56,696 nucleotides of DNA from Pandoraea sp. (GTDB taxonomy: Bacteria > Pseudomonadota > Gammaproteobacteria > Burkholderiales > Burkholderiaceae): positions 1 to 56,696 of the forward strand of contig JARLJF010000082.1 of assembly GCA_031291335.1 (NCBI GenBank), in the 5' to 3' direction. The translations under genes and the position numbers were made by a program. The notes under the pieces were generated by a model. That model ran no database searches, was not told the origin of the DNA, and saw only the letters and a program-made list of their open reading frames with translations. Positions 25,541 to 33,866 of this stretch are shown one piece after another; within the stretch, counting starts at the first letter, position 1, and every line of letters starts with the position of its first letter.

Positions 25541-25807
25541 GTGACCGATTCGTATCATTTTTCTTGGCATTACGTCAGCAACACGCCGCCAGGGCGTCCG
25601 TTCGAACTGGCCGGGGCGATCACGCCGCGTGCCGACGAACGCTTCGACGGGGCTGTCGATGCCTACTGCGATGGGCGCTACATTGGCCGTTGCGAGTTCT
25701 CGAGTATTGACGCGAATGATGCGTCCGAGGCGGCGGAGCAAATCCGAAAACGTATCGAGCTTCGCATCGAAGATCGCGTGGCGCGAGAAAGCGCGACCTC
25801 GCACTGA
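25541..25807 (+). CDS. small hypothetical cytoplasmic protein
   Basis: An 88-residue protein starting at GTG 25541, preceded by GAGGGGGAC at good spacing. Composition: an aromatic start (TDSYHFSWHYVSNTPPG), an acidic middle (DERFDGAVDAYCDGRYIGRC), and a charged helix at the end (EAAEQIRKRIELRIEDRVAR). There is no signal or membrane segment. I do not recognise the family. It follows a strong terminator and probably has its own promoter. The 25808-25908 gap is empty. Confidence 0.5.
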   Translation: MTDSYHFSWHYVSNTPPGRPFELAGAITPRADERFDGAVDAYCDGRYIGRCEFSSIDANDASEAAEQIRKRIELRIEDRVARESATSH

Positions 25808-25908
25808 GAGAGGCACCTGAAGCGGTACTGACGTCTGCGCCAAGCGTTGCTCCTGGCGAGGCGTCACACGCGCTTCACACGTCAAGTCGCTCTATGGATG
25901 ACGGCCGT

Positions 25909-26541
25909 TCAGCGCCAGCGATAGCAGCAGCGGCCGCCCCATCCACCCCAGCCGCGTCCCCATGAGAACGAAAGCGATACGTTGCTGACCCAAGGCGACG
26001 GGCCGAATGCCGGGTAAAACGGTGCATAGGCCGGGTATGCCGGATAAGCAGCATAAGCGGGATAGGCCGAGTATGCCGGATAGGCTACATAAGGTGATGG
26101 GGAGTAAGTGGCGTAGCCCGGCGCTGGCGCATACGCGACGTTGCCCGACGGCACTTGCGACGTCGGCGGGGGCACGTAATCAGGCGGTACGGGAGAGCCG
26201 TTCGGATACACGGGCGTGCGCGGCGCTTGCTGCGCTGGCGGCCGGTAATCCGGCGGCACCGGCGAATTATTCGGATAGCTCAGGCGTGCGGCTGTGCCCG
26301 CCGGCGGTGGCGGGACCGGCGATGCTGTCGGCGACGATCTCACCGGTGCGGTAGAGACGCTGGGCGTTGGCACCGGCGCTGTCGAGACATCTGCGGAGCC
26401 CGGCGAGCCCGGTGCTGCACGCATGGCTTGCGGCGCGACGGGATTGGGCGACAGCGCGAGCGCGCCTCCCGGATACTGCACGACATAGCAGCCGGCGAGC
26501 GGCAAAACACAAAGCAGGGTGGCGAGCGGCGCGAGTTTCAT
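25909..26541 (-). CDS. Pro/Tyr-rich lipoprotein
   Basis: A 210-residue exported lipoprotein: signal peptide MKLAPLATLLCVLPLAGC with a clear lipobox (LAGC, Cys 18), then a low-complexity chain. It has Pro/Ser/Thr-rich spacers, a duplicated unit (YPNNSPVPPDYRPP and YPNGSPVPPDYVPP), a YPAY-type repeat (about 148-175), and a Trp/Gly-rich end (SFSWGRGWGGWGGRCCYRW). It is probably anchored in the outer membrane with an extended chain that may cross the peptidoglycan. Function unknown. It stands alone. Confidence 0.72.
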   Translation of the reverse strand: MKLAPLATLLCVLPLAGCYVVQYPGGALALSPNPVAPQAMRAAPGSPGSADVSTAPVPTPSVSTAPVRSSPTASPVPPPPAGTAARLSYPNNSPVPPDYRPPAQQAPRTPVYPNGSPVPPDYVPPPTSQVPSGNVAYAPAPGYATYSPSPYVAYPAYSAYPAYAAYPAYPAYAPFYPAFGPSPWVSNVSLSFSWGRGWGGWGGRCCYRWR

Positions 26542-26644
26542 GGAAACGAGTGTAGCGCAGGAAACCGTATCGTCCGCGACGTCGGCACGGCGCTCGCCTT
26601 ACGATTTATTGCGAGTGACGCGGTAGCTCGCGGGAGCGACAGGC

Positions 26645-26704
26645 AAAAAAAACGGCCAGCAATTTGCTGGCCGTGAAATCCACCAGGAGGAGGTGGAGGA
26701 GACA
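26645..26704 (-). ncRNA. candidate anti-Shine-Dalgarno small RNA (cuckoo/ANR-like)
   Basis: Leftward transcript of about 60 nt with no gene upstream of its terminator. A TATAGT box (26716-26711) lies at -10 distance from a start near 26704. The RNA has a first hairpin (stem TCCACC/GGTGGA, 26679-26697) whose loop reads TCCTCCT on the transcribed strand. A second perfect 9-bp hairpin (ACGGCCAGC / GCTGGCCGT, 26652-26674) and eight T form the terminator. The stretch contains CACCTCCT, identical to the anti-SD end of 16S rRNA. Hairpins with CCUCC loops are the hallmark of cuckoo/ANR-type small RNAs, which I recall in proteobacteria. I could not define a convincing -35. Confidence 0.5.
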
Positions 26705-26716
26705 GGTGCAACTATA

Positions 26717-27198
26717 TCAGGGAAATCCCTAGACGGGTTAACCTTTGCTGAAAAAATCTGTAGAAAAACCACAAGTGCGACAATTCGTCGCTTTTTCGCG
26801 CATTAATCTCCCAATCCAAAGCCCCGTATAGCCTTTGGGCGCATCGCCCAAGCGTCATCCTATTCTCCTGATGGAGAAAAACCACAAATCCTTGTCTCGT
26901 CGACCGACACCGGGGCTGTCCGCCGCCGGTCGGATGGTCACGCGCATCGGTGCACGCATCCCTCGGGAATCTAAGTGTTAACACCAAGCCGTGATTTACG
27001 TTCGGCGATATAAACTTCCGCAAAGCGTAATTTTGTGCGAGAGAGGATTCGGCGAGTCCATCCTCCGACCCGATGCATGAAATGTCCTGCGTGCCCGATC
27101 GGGGCGGCAGGGTGCCCGATGCGAGGCAACGACTGTGGAAGCCGGCGCCTCGACCGGGTACGCAATGACACGAAGTTGCGAGAACGTTTGGAGACAGG
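26717..27198. other. intergenic region without a supported gene
   Basis: About 480 bp between the candidate small RNA and the AAHS transporter gene. A leftward frame (26712-27227) is open but has no RBS, no family features and would overlap the transporter start. I see only AT-rich promoter-like DNA near the small RNA. Confidence 0.4.
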
Positions 27199-28554
27199 AT
27201 GAAAGCAGCAGAAGTGAATGTGGGCACGCTGATCGACGAGAGTCGTCTGGGCGGCTATCAGTGGTGGGTGATCGCGTTGTGCGCGATGTGCCTGGTGGTG
27301 GATGGTTTCGATGTGCAGGCCATGGGCTACGTCGCCCCGGTGGTGATTCGCGAGTGGGGCATTGCCAAGGAAACGCTCTCGCCGGTGTTCGGCGCGGGGC
27401 TGTTCGGCATGCTGGTGGGATCGCTCACGTTCTCGGCGCTCGCTGACAAGCTGGGCCGTCGCCCGGTGCTCATTGGCGCCACGCTGTTCTTCGCCGTGTG
27501 CATGATCTTCACGGGTTTCGCCAACACGATTACGGAATTGGTCGTCTGGCGCTTTGTCGCCGGCCTGGGCCTCGGTTGCATCATGCCGAACGCGATGGCG
27601 CTCGCGGGTGAGTACAGCCCGCGTCGCATCCGCGTGTCGCTCATGATGATGGTGTCGTGCGGCTTCACGCTCGGTGGTGTGGTCGGCGGCCTTATCACGG
27701 CTGCGATCATCCCGAGTCTGGGCTGGCGCGCGGTGTTCTACATCGGCGGTGCGATTCCGCTGGTGCTCGGCGTGCTGATGTGGATTTCGCTGCCCGAATC
27801 GATTCAGTTCCTGATGTTCAAGAAGAGCGACCGCGCGCGCATTCGCAAGCAGTTGCTGCGCGTGGCGCCCAGCGCCAACGTGCCGGTCGACGCTCACTTC
27901 GTGCTCGACGAGCAGAAGGCGAAGGGCGTGCCGTTCATCGAGCTGTTCAAGGACGGTCGCGCCCGCGTGACGCTGCTGCTCTGGGTCATCAACTTCGCTA
28001 ACTTGCTCGACATGTACTTCCTGTCGAACTGGCTGCCGACGGTGATTCGCGATGCCGGTTATTCGACGCAGGTTGCCGTGATGGCGGGTACCGCGTTGTG
28101 GGCTGGCGGCGTGATCGGTACGTTGCTGCTCGGCCGCGTGATCGACCGCGTGGGCTTCACCAGCGTGCTCGCCGTGACGTTCCTGATTGCCATTGCAGCC
28201 ACGGCGGCGATCGGCAATCCGATGGTGATGGTGTCGATGGTTGCGGTGTTCATCGCGATCTTCTTCGCGGGCTTCTCGATCATTGGCGGACAACCGGCGC
28301 TCAACGCGCTGGCCGCCACGTATTACCCGACATCGCTGCGCTCGACGGGCATTGGCTGGAGCCTCGGTATCGGCCGGATTGGCTCGGTGCTCGGCCCTGT
28401 GCTGGGCGGCGCGCTGATGCATCTGCAATGGTCGTCGTCGTCGCTGTTCATCGCGGCAGCAGTACCCGCTTGCGTGTCGCTGATCGGCGTGCTTGCGATT
28501 GCGCGCACGCAGCGCAGCGACGGGGGCAATCTGCGCACGGCAACGGCCAATTGA
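27199..28554 (+). CDS. MFS transporter, aromatic acid:H+ symporter (AAHS) family
   Basis: A 451-residue, 12-helix transporter. The first-helix signature VDGFDVQAMGYVAP, the loop ALADKLGRRPVLIG and the helix-5 region GLGLGCIMPNAMALAGEYSPRRIR are characteristic of AAHS members (PcaK, BenK, MhpT), which import aromatic acids such as 4-hydroxybenzoate with protons. ATG 27199 is preceded by GGAGACAGG. No aromatic-degradation genes adjoin, so the substrate is open. It ends 77 bp before a terminator hairpin. Confidence 0.86.
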   Translation: MKAAEVNVGTLIDESRLGGYQWWVIALCAMCLVVDGFDVQAMGYVAPVVIREWGIAKETLSPVFGAGLFGMLVGSLTFSALADKLGRRPVLIGATLFFAVCMIFTGFANTITELVVWRFVAGLGLGCIMPNAMALAGEYSPRRIRVSLMMMVSCGFTLGGVVGGLITAAIIPSLGWRAVFYIGGAIPLVLGVLMWISLPESIQFLMFKKSDRARIRKQLLRVAPSANVPVDAHFVLDEQKAKGVPFIELFKDGRARVTLLLWVINFANLLDMYFLSNWLPTVIRDAGYSTQVAVMAGTALWAGGVIGTLLLGRVIDRVGFTSVLAVTFLIAIAATAAIGNPMVMVSMVAVFIAIFFAGFSIIGGQPALNALAATYYPTSLRSTGIGWSLGIGRIGSVLGPVLGGALMHLQWSSSSLFIAAAVPACVSLIGVLAIARTQRSDGGNLRTATAN

Positions 28555-28631
28555 CGGCGGCGCTTCGAACCCGAAGGCTGCGCCATAAGCAGCGGTTAAG
28601 GGTCCGATAACCATCGAGTATGAAAGTGCGG

Positions 28632-28667
28632 CGCCCGCCAGCGTTATCATGGCGGGCGTCGTTGTTT
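28632..28667 (+). terminator. terminator after the AAHS gene
   Basis: Perfect 9-bp stem CGCCCGCCA / TGGCGGGCG followed by TCGTTGTTTT. Confidence 0.7.
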
Positions 28668-28720
28668 TCGCGGCGTCTCTCAAGGTGCGACAGGCTTCGC
28701 GCCGACTCATCATAACGATA

Positions 28721-29935
28721 ATGACATCGACGTCCGAACTCTCTCCTGCGTTACCTTCCGAGCGTGTGTTGCTGGGTATTCTCGGCCTGTTCATGATGAT
28801 CGCGCCGGCGTCCACGGACATGTATCTGCCGGGGCTCGTGACGATGCGTCACGAGTTGGGCGCGAGTGCCGCGGCCGCACAACTCACCCTGTCGTATTTC
28901 TTCCTGGGCTTTGCTTTCGGGCAACTCGTGTGGGGGCCGTTGGCAGACCGTTTCGGACGCCGCCGGCCGATGGCGGCGGGCATCGCGCTGTACATCTTCG
29001 GCTGTATCGGCTGCGCGTTCGCCGACAGCATGGATCACATGATGATGTGGCGCTTCGTGCAGGCACTCGGCGGATGTGCGATGCCGGTGATTGCGCAGGC
29101 GATCGTGCGCGACGTCTATGGGCCGCGTAACAGTGCGCGCGCCTTCTCGATCATGTTGCTCGTGATGAGCGTTGCGCCGATTGTGGCACCGCTCGTCGGG
29201 GGACAGATGCTGCGCTTCACGACCTGGCGCGTGATCTTCGGCGTGCTTGCCGTGTTCGGTGCCGTGGCGATGTTTGCGCTGTGGCGTCTGCCTGAAACCG
29301 GGGCGGTGCACGCCCGTCAGTCGGGCGGCCCGCGTGCCGTGGTGGCGTCTTATTGGCATCTGTTGCGTGACCCGCATTTCGTCGGCTACATGGTGGCGGG
29401 CGGGGCGGTCTTCGGGGCGTCGTTCACTTACATTACCGGCACGCCGCTGGTGTACATGGAGTACTTCCATGTGTCGCCACAGTTCTTCGGGGTGCTCTTC
29501 GGCATCAACATTGTCGGCATGGCGTCGATGACGATGTTCAATTCGCGTCGAGTGGGGCAGGTGGGGCCGTACCGATTGATGCGCATCGGCATTATCGGCT
29601 GCGCGATCGTGACGTCCGTGCTGTGCGCCACGGTGTGGCTGGGCTTCGCTCTGCTGCCGCTGATGGTGGCGATGCTGTTCCTGTTCATGTCGCTGCGGGG
29701 CATCATTACCGCGAATTCGGTAGCGGGCGCATTGGCCAATCATCCGACGCGCGCGGGCGCAGCGGCGGCGCTCGTCGGCAGCGTGCAGTATGGTTTCGGA
29801 TTCGCGGCGGGCGGCTTGCTCGGCGTACTCAACGACGGTTCGCCGCGCCCGCTCGTGGCCGTCATGTGCGGCTTCTCCGTGCTGGCGCTCATCGCGCTGA
29901 TGACAATGCTGCGCAAACCTCAGCACGCGCATTGA
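28721..29935 (+). CDS. Bcr/CflA-family drug:H+ antiporter (MFS)
   Basis: A 404-residue, 12-helix exporter of the DHA1 Bcr/CflA group. Signatures: ASTDMYLPGLVTMRHELG in helix 1, GQLVWGPLADRFGRRRPM in loop 2-3, and RFVQALGGCAMPVIAQAIVRD in the antiporter motif C region. Members export bicyclomycin, sulfonamides, chloramphenicol or small dipeptides. ATG 28721 is chosen since the conserved helix starts soon after; its SD is weak, and an upstream in-frame ATG (28649) overlaps the terminator stem. Confidence 0.85.
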   Translation: MTSTSELSPALPSERVLLGILGLFMMIAPASTDMYLPGLVTMRHELGASAAAAQLTLSYFFLGFAFGQLVWGPLADRFGRRRPMAAGIALYIFGCIGCAFADSMDHMMMWRFVQALGGCAMPVIAQAIVRDVYGPRNSARAFSIMLLVMSVAPIVAPLVGGQMLRFTTWRVIFGVLAVFGAVAMFALWRLPETGAVHARQSGGPRAVVASYWHLLRDPHFVGYMVAGGAVFGASFTYITGTPLVYMEYFHVSPQFFGVLFGINIVGMASMTMFNSRRVGQVGPYRLMRIGIIGCAIVTSVLCATVWLGFALLPLMVAMLFLFMSLRGIITANSVAGALANHPTRAGAAAALVGSVQYGFGFAAGGLLGVLNDGSPRPLVAVMCGFSVLALIALMTMLRKPQHAH

Positions 29936-29952
29936 GCGAAATCAGGTAACGC

Positions 29953-30384
29953 TCACGGCTTTCGTGGGCGTTCCCCATACATCTTCGTTTCGCAAAGCTC
30001 GTCGCTGCACGCGGGCACGTTGCGCACGCCCAGCCATCGCGACACGCGCATCCGGTTGCGGGCGAACGCCCGGTATAGCACGCGCGCAGCAGGCCGCAGC
30101 GCGGGCACACGCAGCGGGGCGACCAACCAGCCACGGCCGGTTAGCGTGTACGCCGCCAGAATGGCATCGATACCCACAACGCACACACCATCGGCCGTCC
30201 ATGCGTGCATTTGAGTATTAAGCGCTTTCAGGCTGACACCTAGCGATGCCGGATCGAACGCCGGTTCTGCAATATCCACGAATGCGAGTCGTCCGTCCCG
30301 ATCCCTTGCGCGCAATTGCCTCACCTCGAGCATGCAAATCGGGCAATGGCCGTCGATATACAACGTGAGTTCTGTGGTCGCCAT
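29953..30384 (-). CDS. DCC-family (DUF393) thioredoxin-like protein
   Basis: A 143-residue protein with the DGHCPICMLE motif near the N-terminus (residues about 11-20), the CxxC-type signature of the DUF393/DCC thiol-disulfide oxidoreductase family. The thioredoxin-like core is followed by a hydrophobic stretch (GWLVAPLRVPALRPAARVLY). GGAG precedes ATG 30384. It is divergent from a GbsR-type regulator across 117 bp with strong dyads, so it is probably that regulator's target. Substrates of the family are not well defined. Confidence 0.82.
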   Translation of the reverse strand: MATTELTLYIDGHCPICMLEVRQLRARDRDGRLAFVDIAEPAFDPASLGVSLKALNTQMHAWTADGVCVVGIDAILAAYTLTGRGWLVAPLRVPALRPAARVLYRAFARNRMRVSRWLGVRNVPACSDELCETKMYGERPRKP

Positions 30385-30455
30385 GATGTCGCTCCAGTGT
30401 TTCAGTTGTTTCTGTCATGAGAGAAATTAAGCGCGCGCATCATGCGCGTCAAGTT

Positions 30456-30479
30456 AAATTTCTGTATTGACAGAAATTT
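30456..30479. promoter_or_regulatory. perfect 10-bp-arm operator in the DCC/GbsR divergent region
   Basis: Arms AAATTTCTGT and its exact complement are separated by ATTG. A related, weaker TTTCTGTC...GAGAAA element lies at 30409-30426, closer to the DCC gene, and CGCGCA-TCA-TGCGCG (30434-30448) lies between them. The main site is 22 bp before the regulator ATG and fits autoregulation. Confidence 0.65.
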
Positions 30480-30501
30480 CCGTAATGAATAGATTTCGTT
30501 C

Positions 30502-31032
30502 ATGGAACTCACACCGATCACCGAACGATTCATCCTTCATTGGGGCGAGATGGGCTCGCGCTGGGGCGTCAACCGTACCGTGGCGCAGATTCATGCGCTG
30601 CTGTATCTGGCGGGCCGCCCTCTGGCGGCGGACGAGATCACGGATACGCTCAAGGTCGCGCGCTCCAATGTGAGCACGAGCCTCAAAGAGCTTCAGTCAT
30701 GGCGGCTGGTGCATGCCGTGCATGTGCTGGGCGACCGTCGCGAGCATTTCGGGACGTCGACCGACATATGGGAGTTGTTCAAGCTGATCGTGGAAGGGCG
30801 TCGTCAGCGCGAAATCGATCCGACACTGACGATGCTGCGCGATACGTTGATGAGCCCCGAAATGTCGCAAGAGAGCCGCGAGACCGAGCAACGCATGCGC
30901 GACACGCTCGACTTTCTCGAAACGCTCACGACATGGTCCGACGAAATGTTGCGTCTCAAGCCCGACACGTTGATGAAGACGCTGGGCATGGGGGCGAAGA
31001 TCAGCCGCACGATGCGGCGCAAGAAGACGTAA
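30502..31032 (+). CDS. GbsR/MarR-family transcriptional regulator
   Basis: A 176-residue protein with a winged helix-turn-helix (about 20-90; LAADEITDTLKVARSNVSTS, LKELQSWRLV) of the GbsR type. A helical C-terminus (LMSPEMSQESRETEQRMRDTLDFLE) is probably for dimerisation. The start region MELTPITERFILHWGEMGSRWGVNR is typical of GbsR-like proteins. It is expected to repress the divergent DCC gene and itself through the 30456 dyad. The effector is unknown. Confidence 0.85.
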   Translation: MELTPITERFILHWGEMGSRWGVNRTVAQIHALLYLAGRPLAADEITDTLKVARSNVSTSLKELQSWRLVHAVHVLGDRREHFGTSTDIWELFKLIVEGRRQREIDPTLTMLRDTLMSPEMSQESRETEQRMRDTLDFLETLTTWSDEMLRLKPDTLMKTLGMGAKISRTMRRKKT

Positions 31033-31117
31033 TGCGGCATTGCCCGCGATAGCGAGGTCGCCGATCCGATACCGGCGTCTGCATTGGTCCAAGCCCGATA
31101 AGCAATCGGACATGAGC

Positions 31118-31153
31118 AAACAAAAAGGGGCGCCCCTCACGGTGGCGCCCCTT
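31118..31153 (-). terminator. terminator of the P450 gene
   Basis: Perfect 8-bp core GGGGCGCC / GGCGCCCC extended by AA/TT. Leftward it continues into TTTTTGTTTG. It lies 30 bp past the P450 stop. Confidence 0.82.
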
Positions 31154-31182
31154 CGTACTTCTGCCACTAGATACCGGGCAGC

Positions 31183-33543
31183 TTACAACGCCAGCACCAG
31201 CTTCTTGCCGCAGGCGCGCGAGCAGCAGGACATCATCTTCGTGTTCGCGTCGCGCTCCGCACGCGTGAGCACCACGTCGCGGTGATCCACGTCACCTTCC
31301 AGCACGTGGACTTCGCACGAGCCGCACAGACCTTCCTCGCAGTCGCTTTGCACGTCGATATTCGCGGCGCGCAGTGCTGTGAGCAACGTCTGATCGGCGG
31401 GCACCATGACCGTAATGCCGGAGTCCTTGAGCGTGACCTCGAACGCATGCTCCTTCTCGGGGTCCAGCGTGCCCAGTTGCGACTGGAAGTGCTCGACGCG
31501 CAGCGTGTCGTCCGGCCAATGCGTGCAGCACTGCGCCAAACCGTCCAGCATCCGCACCGGACCACAGGCATACACTTGCGTGCCGTCTTGCGGCGTTGCG
31601 AGCAGGGCAGCGTAGTCGGCACGCCGACCTTCGTCCTTCACCCACAGATGCAGTCGATCGCCGTGCAGCGCCTGAAGGTCATCAAGCAGCGCCATGGTGC
31701 GACGGCTGCGGCCGCTGTAATGGATCTCGTAGTCGATGCCCAGCACCTTCGCGCGCCGCGCCATCGCGGCAATCGGCGTCACGCCAATGCCCCCCGCCAC
31801 GAAGATCGCGCGCGATGTCGTTTCATCCAGCCGGAAGTGGTTGCGCGGGCCGCGAATGCGCAGCCGGTCGCCGACCTTCACTTGCGTGTGAACCCAGTTC
31901 GAACCGCCACGGCCTTCCGGCTCATGCAGCACCGCGATTTCAAATGCGCCGACGTCCGACGGATCACCGCACAGCGAATACTGACGTGACAAACCCGAGT
32001 CACCACACTCGATATCGACGTGCGACCCGGGTGCCCAGCGCGGCATGGCACGGCCATCGGGGGCGACAAGGCGAAGCTTGACGATGCCTTCGGCGGCCGG
32101 GGTGACGGACTCGACCACGACCGGGCGCGTCACGCTATGGCCCGACGGTTCGCCGATACGCACGGGCGACTGACGTGTCAGCACGGCCGGATCGAGGCGT
32201 TCGGGGTTCTGTGCCGGATCCCACTCGACCCACACATGCTCCGGGCCACGGAACGACGTGTTCGGCACGTAGGTGAACTCCTGCTCCGCGATTTTCATGT
32301 GCGGCAGACGACGGGTGAACTCTTCGAGGAAGATTTGCATCTCCATGCGGGCGAGGTTCTTGCCCATGCACTGGTGCGAGCCGTAACCGAACGTGAGCTG
32401 GTCGCTGGCGTTTTCGCGGCGGATGTCGAACAGATCGGCGTCGGCGAAGTGCGCTTCGTCATGGTTGGCCGACGACGTCACGATCAGCAGCTTCGATCCT
32501 GCGGCGATATCGATACCGCCGATGTTCACGTCCTTCGTTGCCAGACGACGCCACGCCGCGACCGACCCGTTGTGACGCAGACATTCTTCCACCGCGTTCG
32601 GAATCAGCGACGGATCTTCGCAGATCTCGCGCCAGACGTCCGGATGCTGGAGCAGCAGCTTCATCGCGTTCGCCGTGGCGTTGGCCGTCGTCTCGTGAGC
32701 CGCCACGATGCCCGCCATCATCATCGAGTGCAGATACGAATCGGTGACGACTTCGGGGTAGTCCTTCTGCTTGCGAATGCCGTATTGCATCCAGCCCGGA
32801 CCGTCCGGGTTCTGACGCATCTTGTCGAGAATCTTGCCCGCGAGTTGCCAGAAGTTACCCACGGCGTGGGCGACGGCCACTTGCTCTTCGGGCTTCGGAC
32901 GTCCCCACGTGTTGACCGTGTGCGCGATCGAGTATTCGCGCAGCTTGTCCATGTCTTCTTCCGGCACGCCGAGGAAGTGCAGCGCCACGGTGAGTGGCAC
33001 TTCCCACAGCATCTGATCGACGAGATCGGCGCGGCCATCGTTGACGAAGCGGTCGACGTACTCGCGCGCGAGCTGACGCACCAGCGGCTCATGATGCTTG
33101 AGATGCTCGGGCGTGAACGGCTCCATCAGCACCCGACGGCGGGGCATGTGCGCGGGTTCGTCTTCGTTGACGAGTGTACGGTTGAGCGCGAATCCATAGG
33201 ACGCCAGCACAGCGTTCGCTTCCGGCCCCGTCGGCGTGATCTTTTCCAGCGCAATCGACGGGCTGAACGTGATGTTGTCGCGGAAGATCGCCTTGATGTC
33301 ATCGTAGCGCGTCACCACCCAGTAGCCGAGCTTGGGGCTGTAGAACACCGGCTCCTGGTCGCGCGCCCAGCGCACGTATTCCGGCGGGTCCTGCTGGTAG
33401 CCGTCTTCGAACGGATCGAAGTCCGCAGCCCGTGCGCTCACCGGGCACCCGTTGGGGGCCTTGGCGGCAGACGTCTGATGAAACGGGCAGCCGCCAGCGC
33501 TTGCGGCGGCAGTGTCGGGGGTGGGGGAAATCGTTTGGCTCAT
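31183..33543 (-). CDS. self-sufficient cytochrome P450, CYP116B type (P450-reductase-ferredoxin fusion)
   Basis: A 786-residue three-part monooxygenase. The P450 domain (about 40-455) has the oxygen-binding I helix (AGIVAAHETTAN, 277-288) and haem loop FGYGSHQCMG with axial Cys 392. Next is a phthalate-dioxygenase-reductase-like FMN/NADPH domain (about 470-690; RQYSLCG, GGIGVTPIAAMARRAK, ACGPVRML). Last is a plant-type [2Fe-2S] domain (about 700-786; CEEGLCGSCEVHV, distal Cys in MMSCC). The layout matches P450RhF, so one chain moves electrons from NADPH to haem. ATG 33543 is used; longer in-frame starts add an Arg-rich stretch with no RBS. A divergent IclR gene probably controls it. Substrate unknown. 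Confidence 0.93.
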   Translation of the reverse strand: MSQTISPTPDTAAASAGGCPFHQTSAAKAPNGCPVSARAADFDPFEDGYQQDPPEYVRWARDQEPVFYSPKLGYWVVTRYDDIKAIFRDNITFSPSIALEKITPTGPEANAVLASYGFALNRTLVNEDEPAHMPRRRVLMEPFTPEHLKHHEPLVRQLAREYVDRFVNDGRADLVDQMLWEVPLTVALHFLGVPEEDMDKLREYSIAHTVNTWGRPKPEEQVAVAHAVGNFWQLAGKILDKMRQNPDGPGWMQYGIRKQKDYPEVVTDSYLHSMMMAGIVAAHETTANATANAMKLLLQHPDVWREICEDPSLIPNAVEECLRHNGSVAAWRRLATKDVNIGGIDIAAGSKLLIVTSSANHDEAHFADADLFDIRRENASDQLTFGYGSHQCMGKNLARMEMQIFLEEFTRRLPHMKIAEQEFTYVPNTSFRGPEHVWVEWDPAQNPERLDPAVLTRQSPVRIGEPSGHSVTRPVVVESVTPAAEGIVKLRLVAPDGRAMPRWAPGSHVDIECGDSGLSRQYSLCGDPSDVGAFEIAVLHEPEGRGGSNWVHTQVKVGDRLRIRGPRNHFRLDETTSRAIFVAGGIGVTPIAAMARRAKVLGIDYEIHYSGRSRRTMALLDDLQALHGDRLHLWVKDEGRRADYAALLATPQDGTQVYACGPVRMLDGLAQCCTHWPDDTLRVEHFQSQLGTLDPEKEHAFEVTLKDSGITVMVPADQTLLTALRAANIDVQSDCEEGLCGSCEVHVLEGDVDHRDVVLTRAERDANTKMMSCCSRACGKKLVLAL

Positions 33544-33779
33544 CCGTTCACGCTCTCTGAGTCGGGTGCGACGACGGCCGTGCAGGGCTCGCGGCGACAC
33601 ACGCAATGAAACAAGTGTAGAGGAGCGGCTCGCGATCGGGCAGCATGTGCGTGAGCGCACGCGTGCCCGAATGTTGGCGGGGACGTCTCCTCATCCCGAT
33701 GTGATCGGCTCCGGGCGGGCCGACGGCCATGCACCCAAAGAGCGTTCACATTCTCTGAATCTGTTAAACGTAAATATAA

Positions 33780-33792
33780 TACGCATTGCGTA
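33780..33792. promoter_or_regulatory. dyad in the P450/IclR divergent region
   Basis: Perfect TACGC-ATT-GCGTA inside an AT-rich stretch 75-90 bp before the IclR gene; outer TAAT/ATTA flanks give a longer imperfect palindrome. It is a candidate IclR-family operator. Confidence 0.5.
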
Positions 33793-33866
33793 AATTAGTA
33801 GACTGGGGTTAACCTCTAGACTCGCCGATGCCGGGCTACGGCGATTTGCATCATAAAATCTCGCCG

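Noticed and set aside
26685..26701. Repeated AGGAGG on the plus strand as ribosome-binding sites
   Set aside because: No start codon at proper distance; the other strand explains the motif as an anti-SD loop.
26712..27227. 171-codon leftward frame upstream of the candidate small RNA
   Set aside because: No RBS, no domain-like sequence, and it would overlap the AAHS start; read as chance in a non-coding region.
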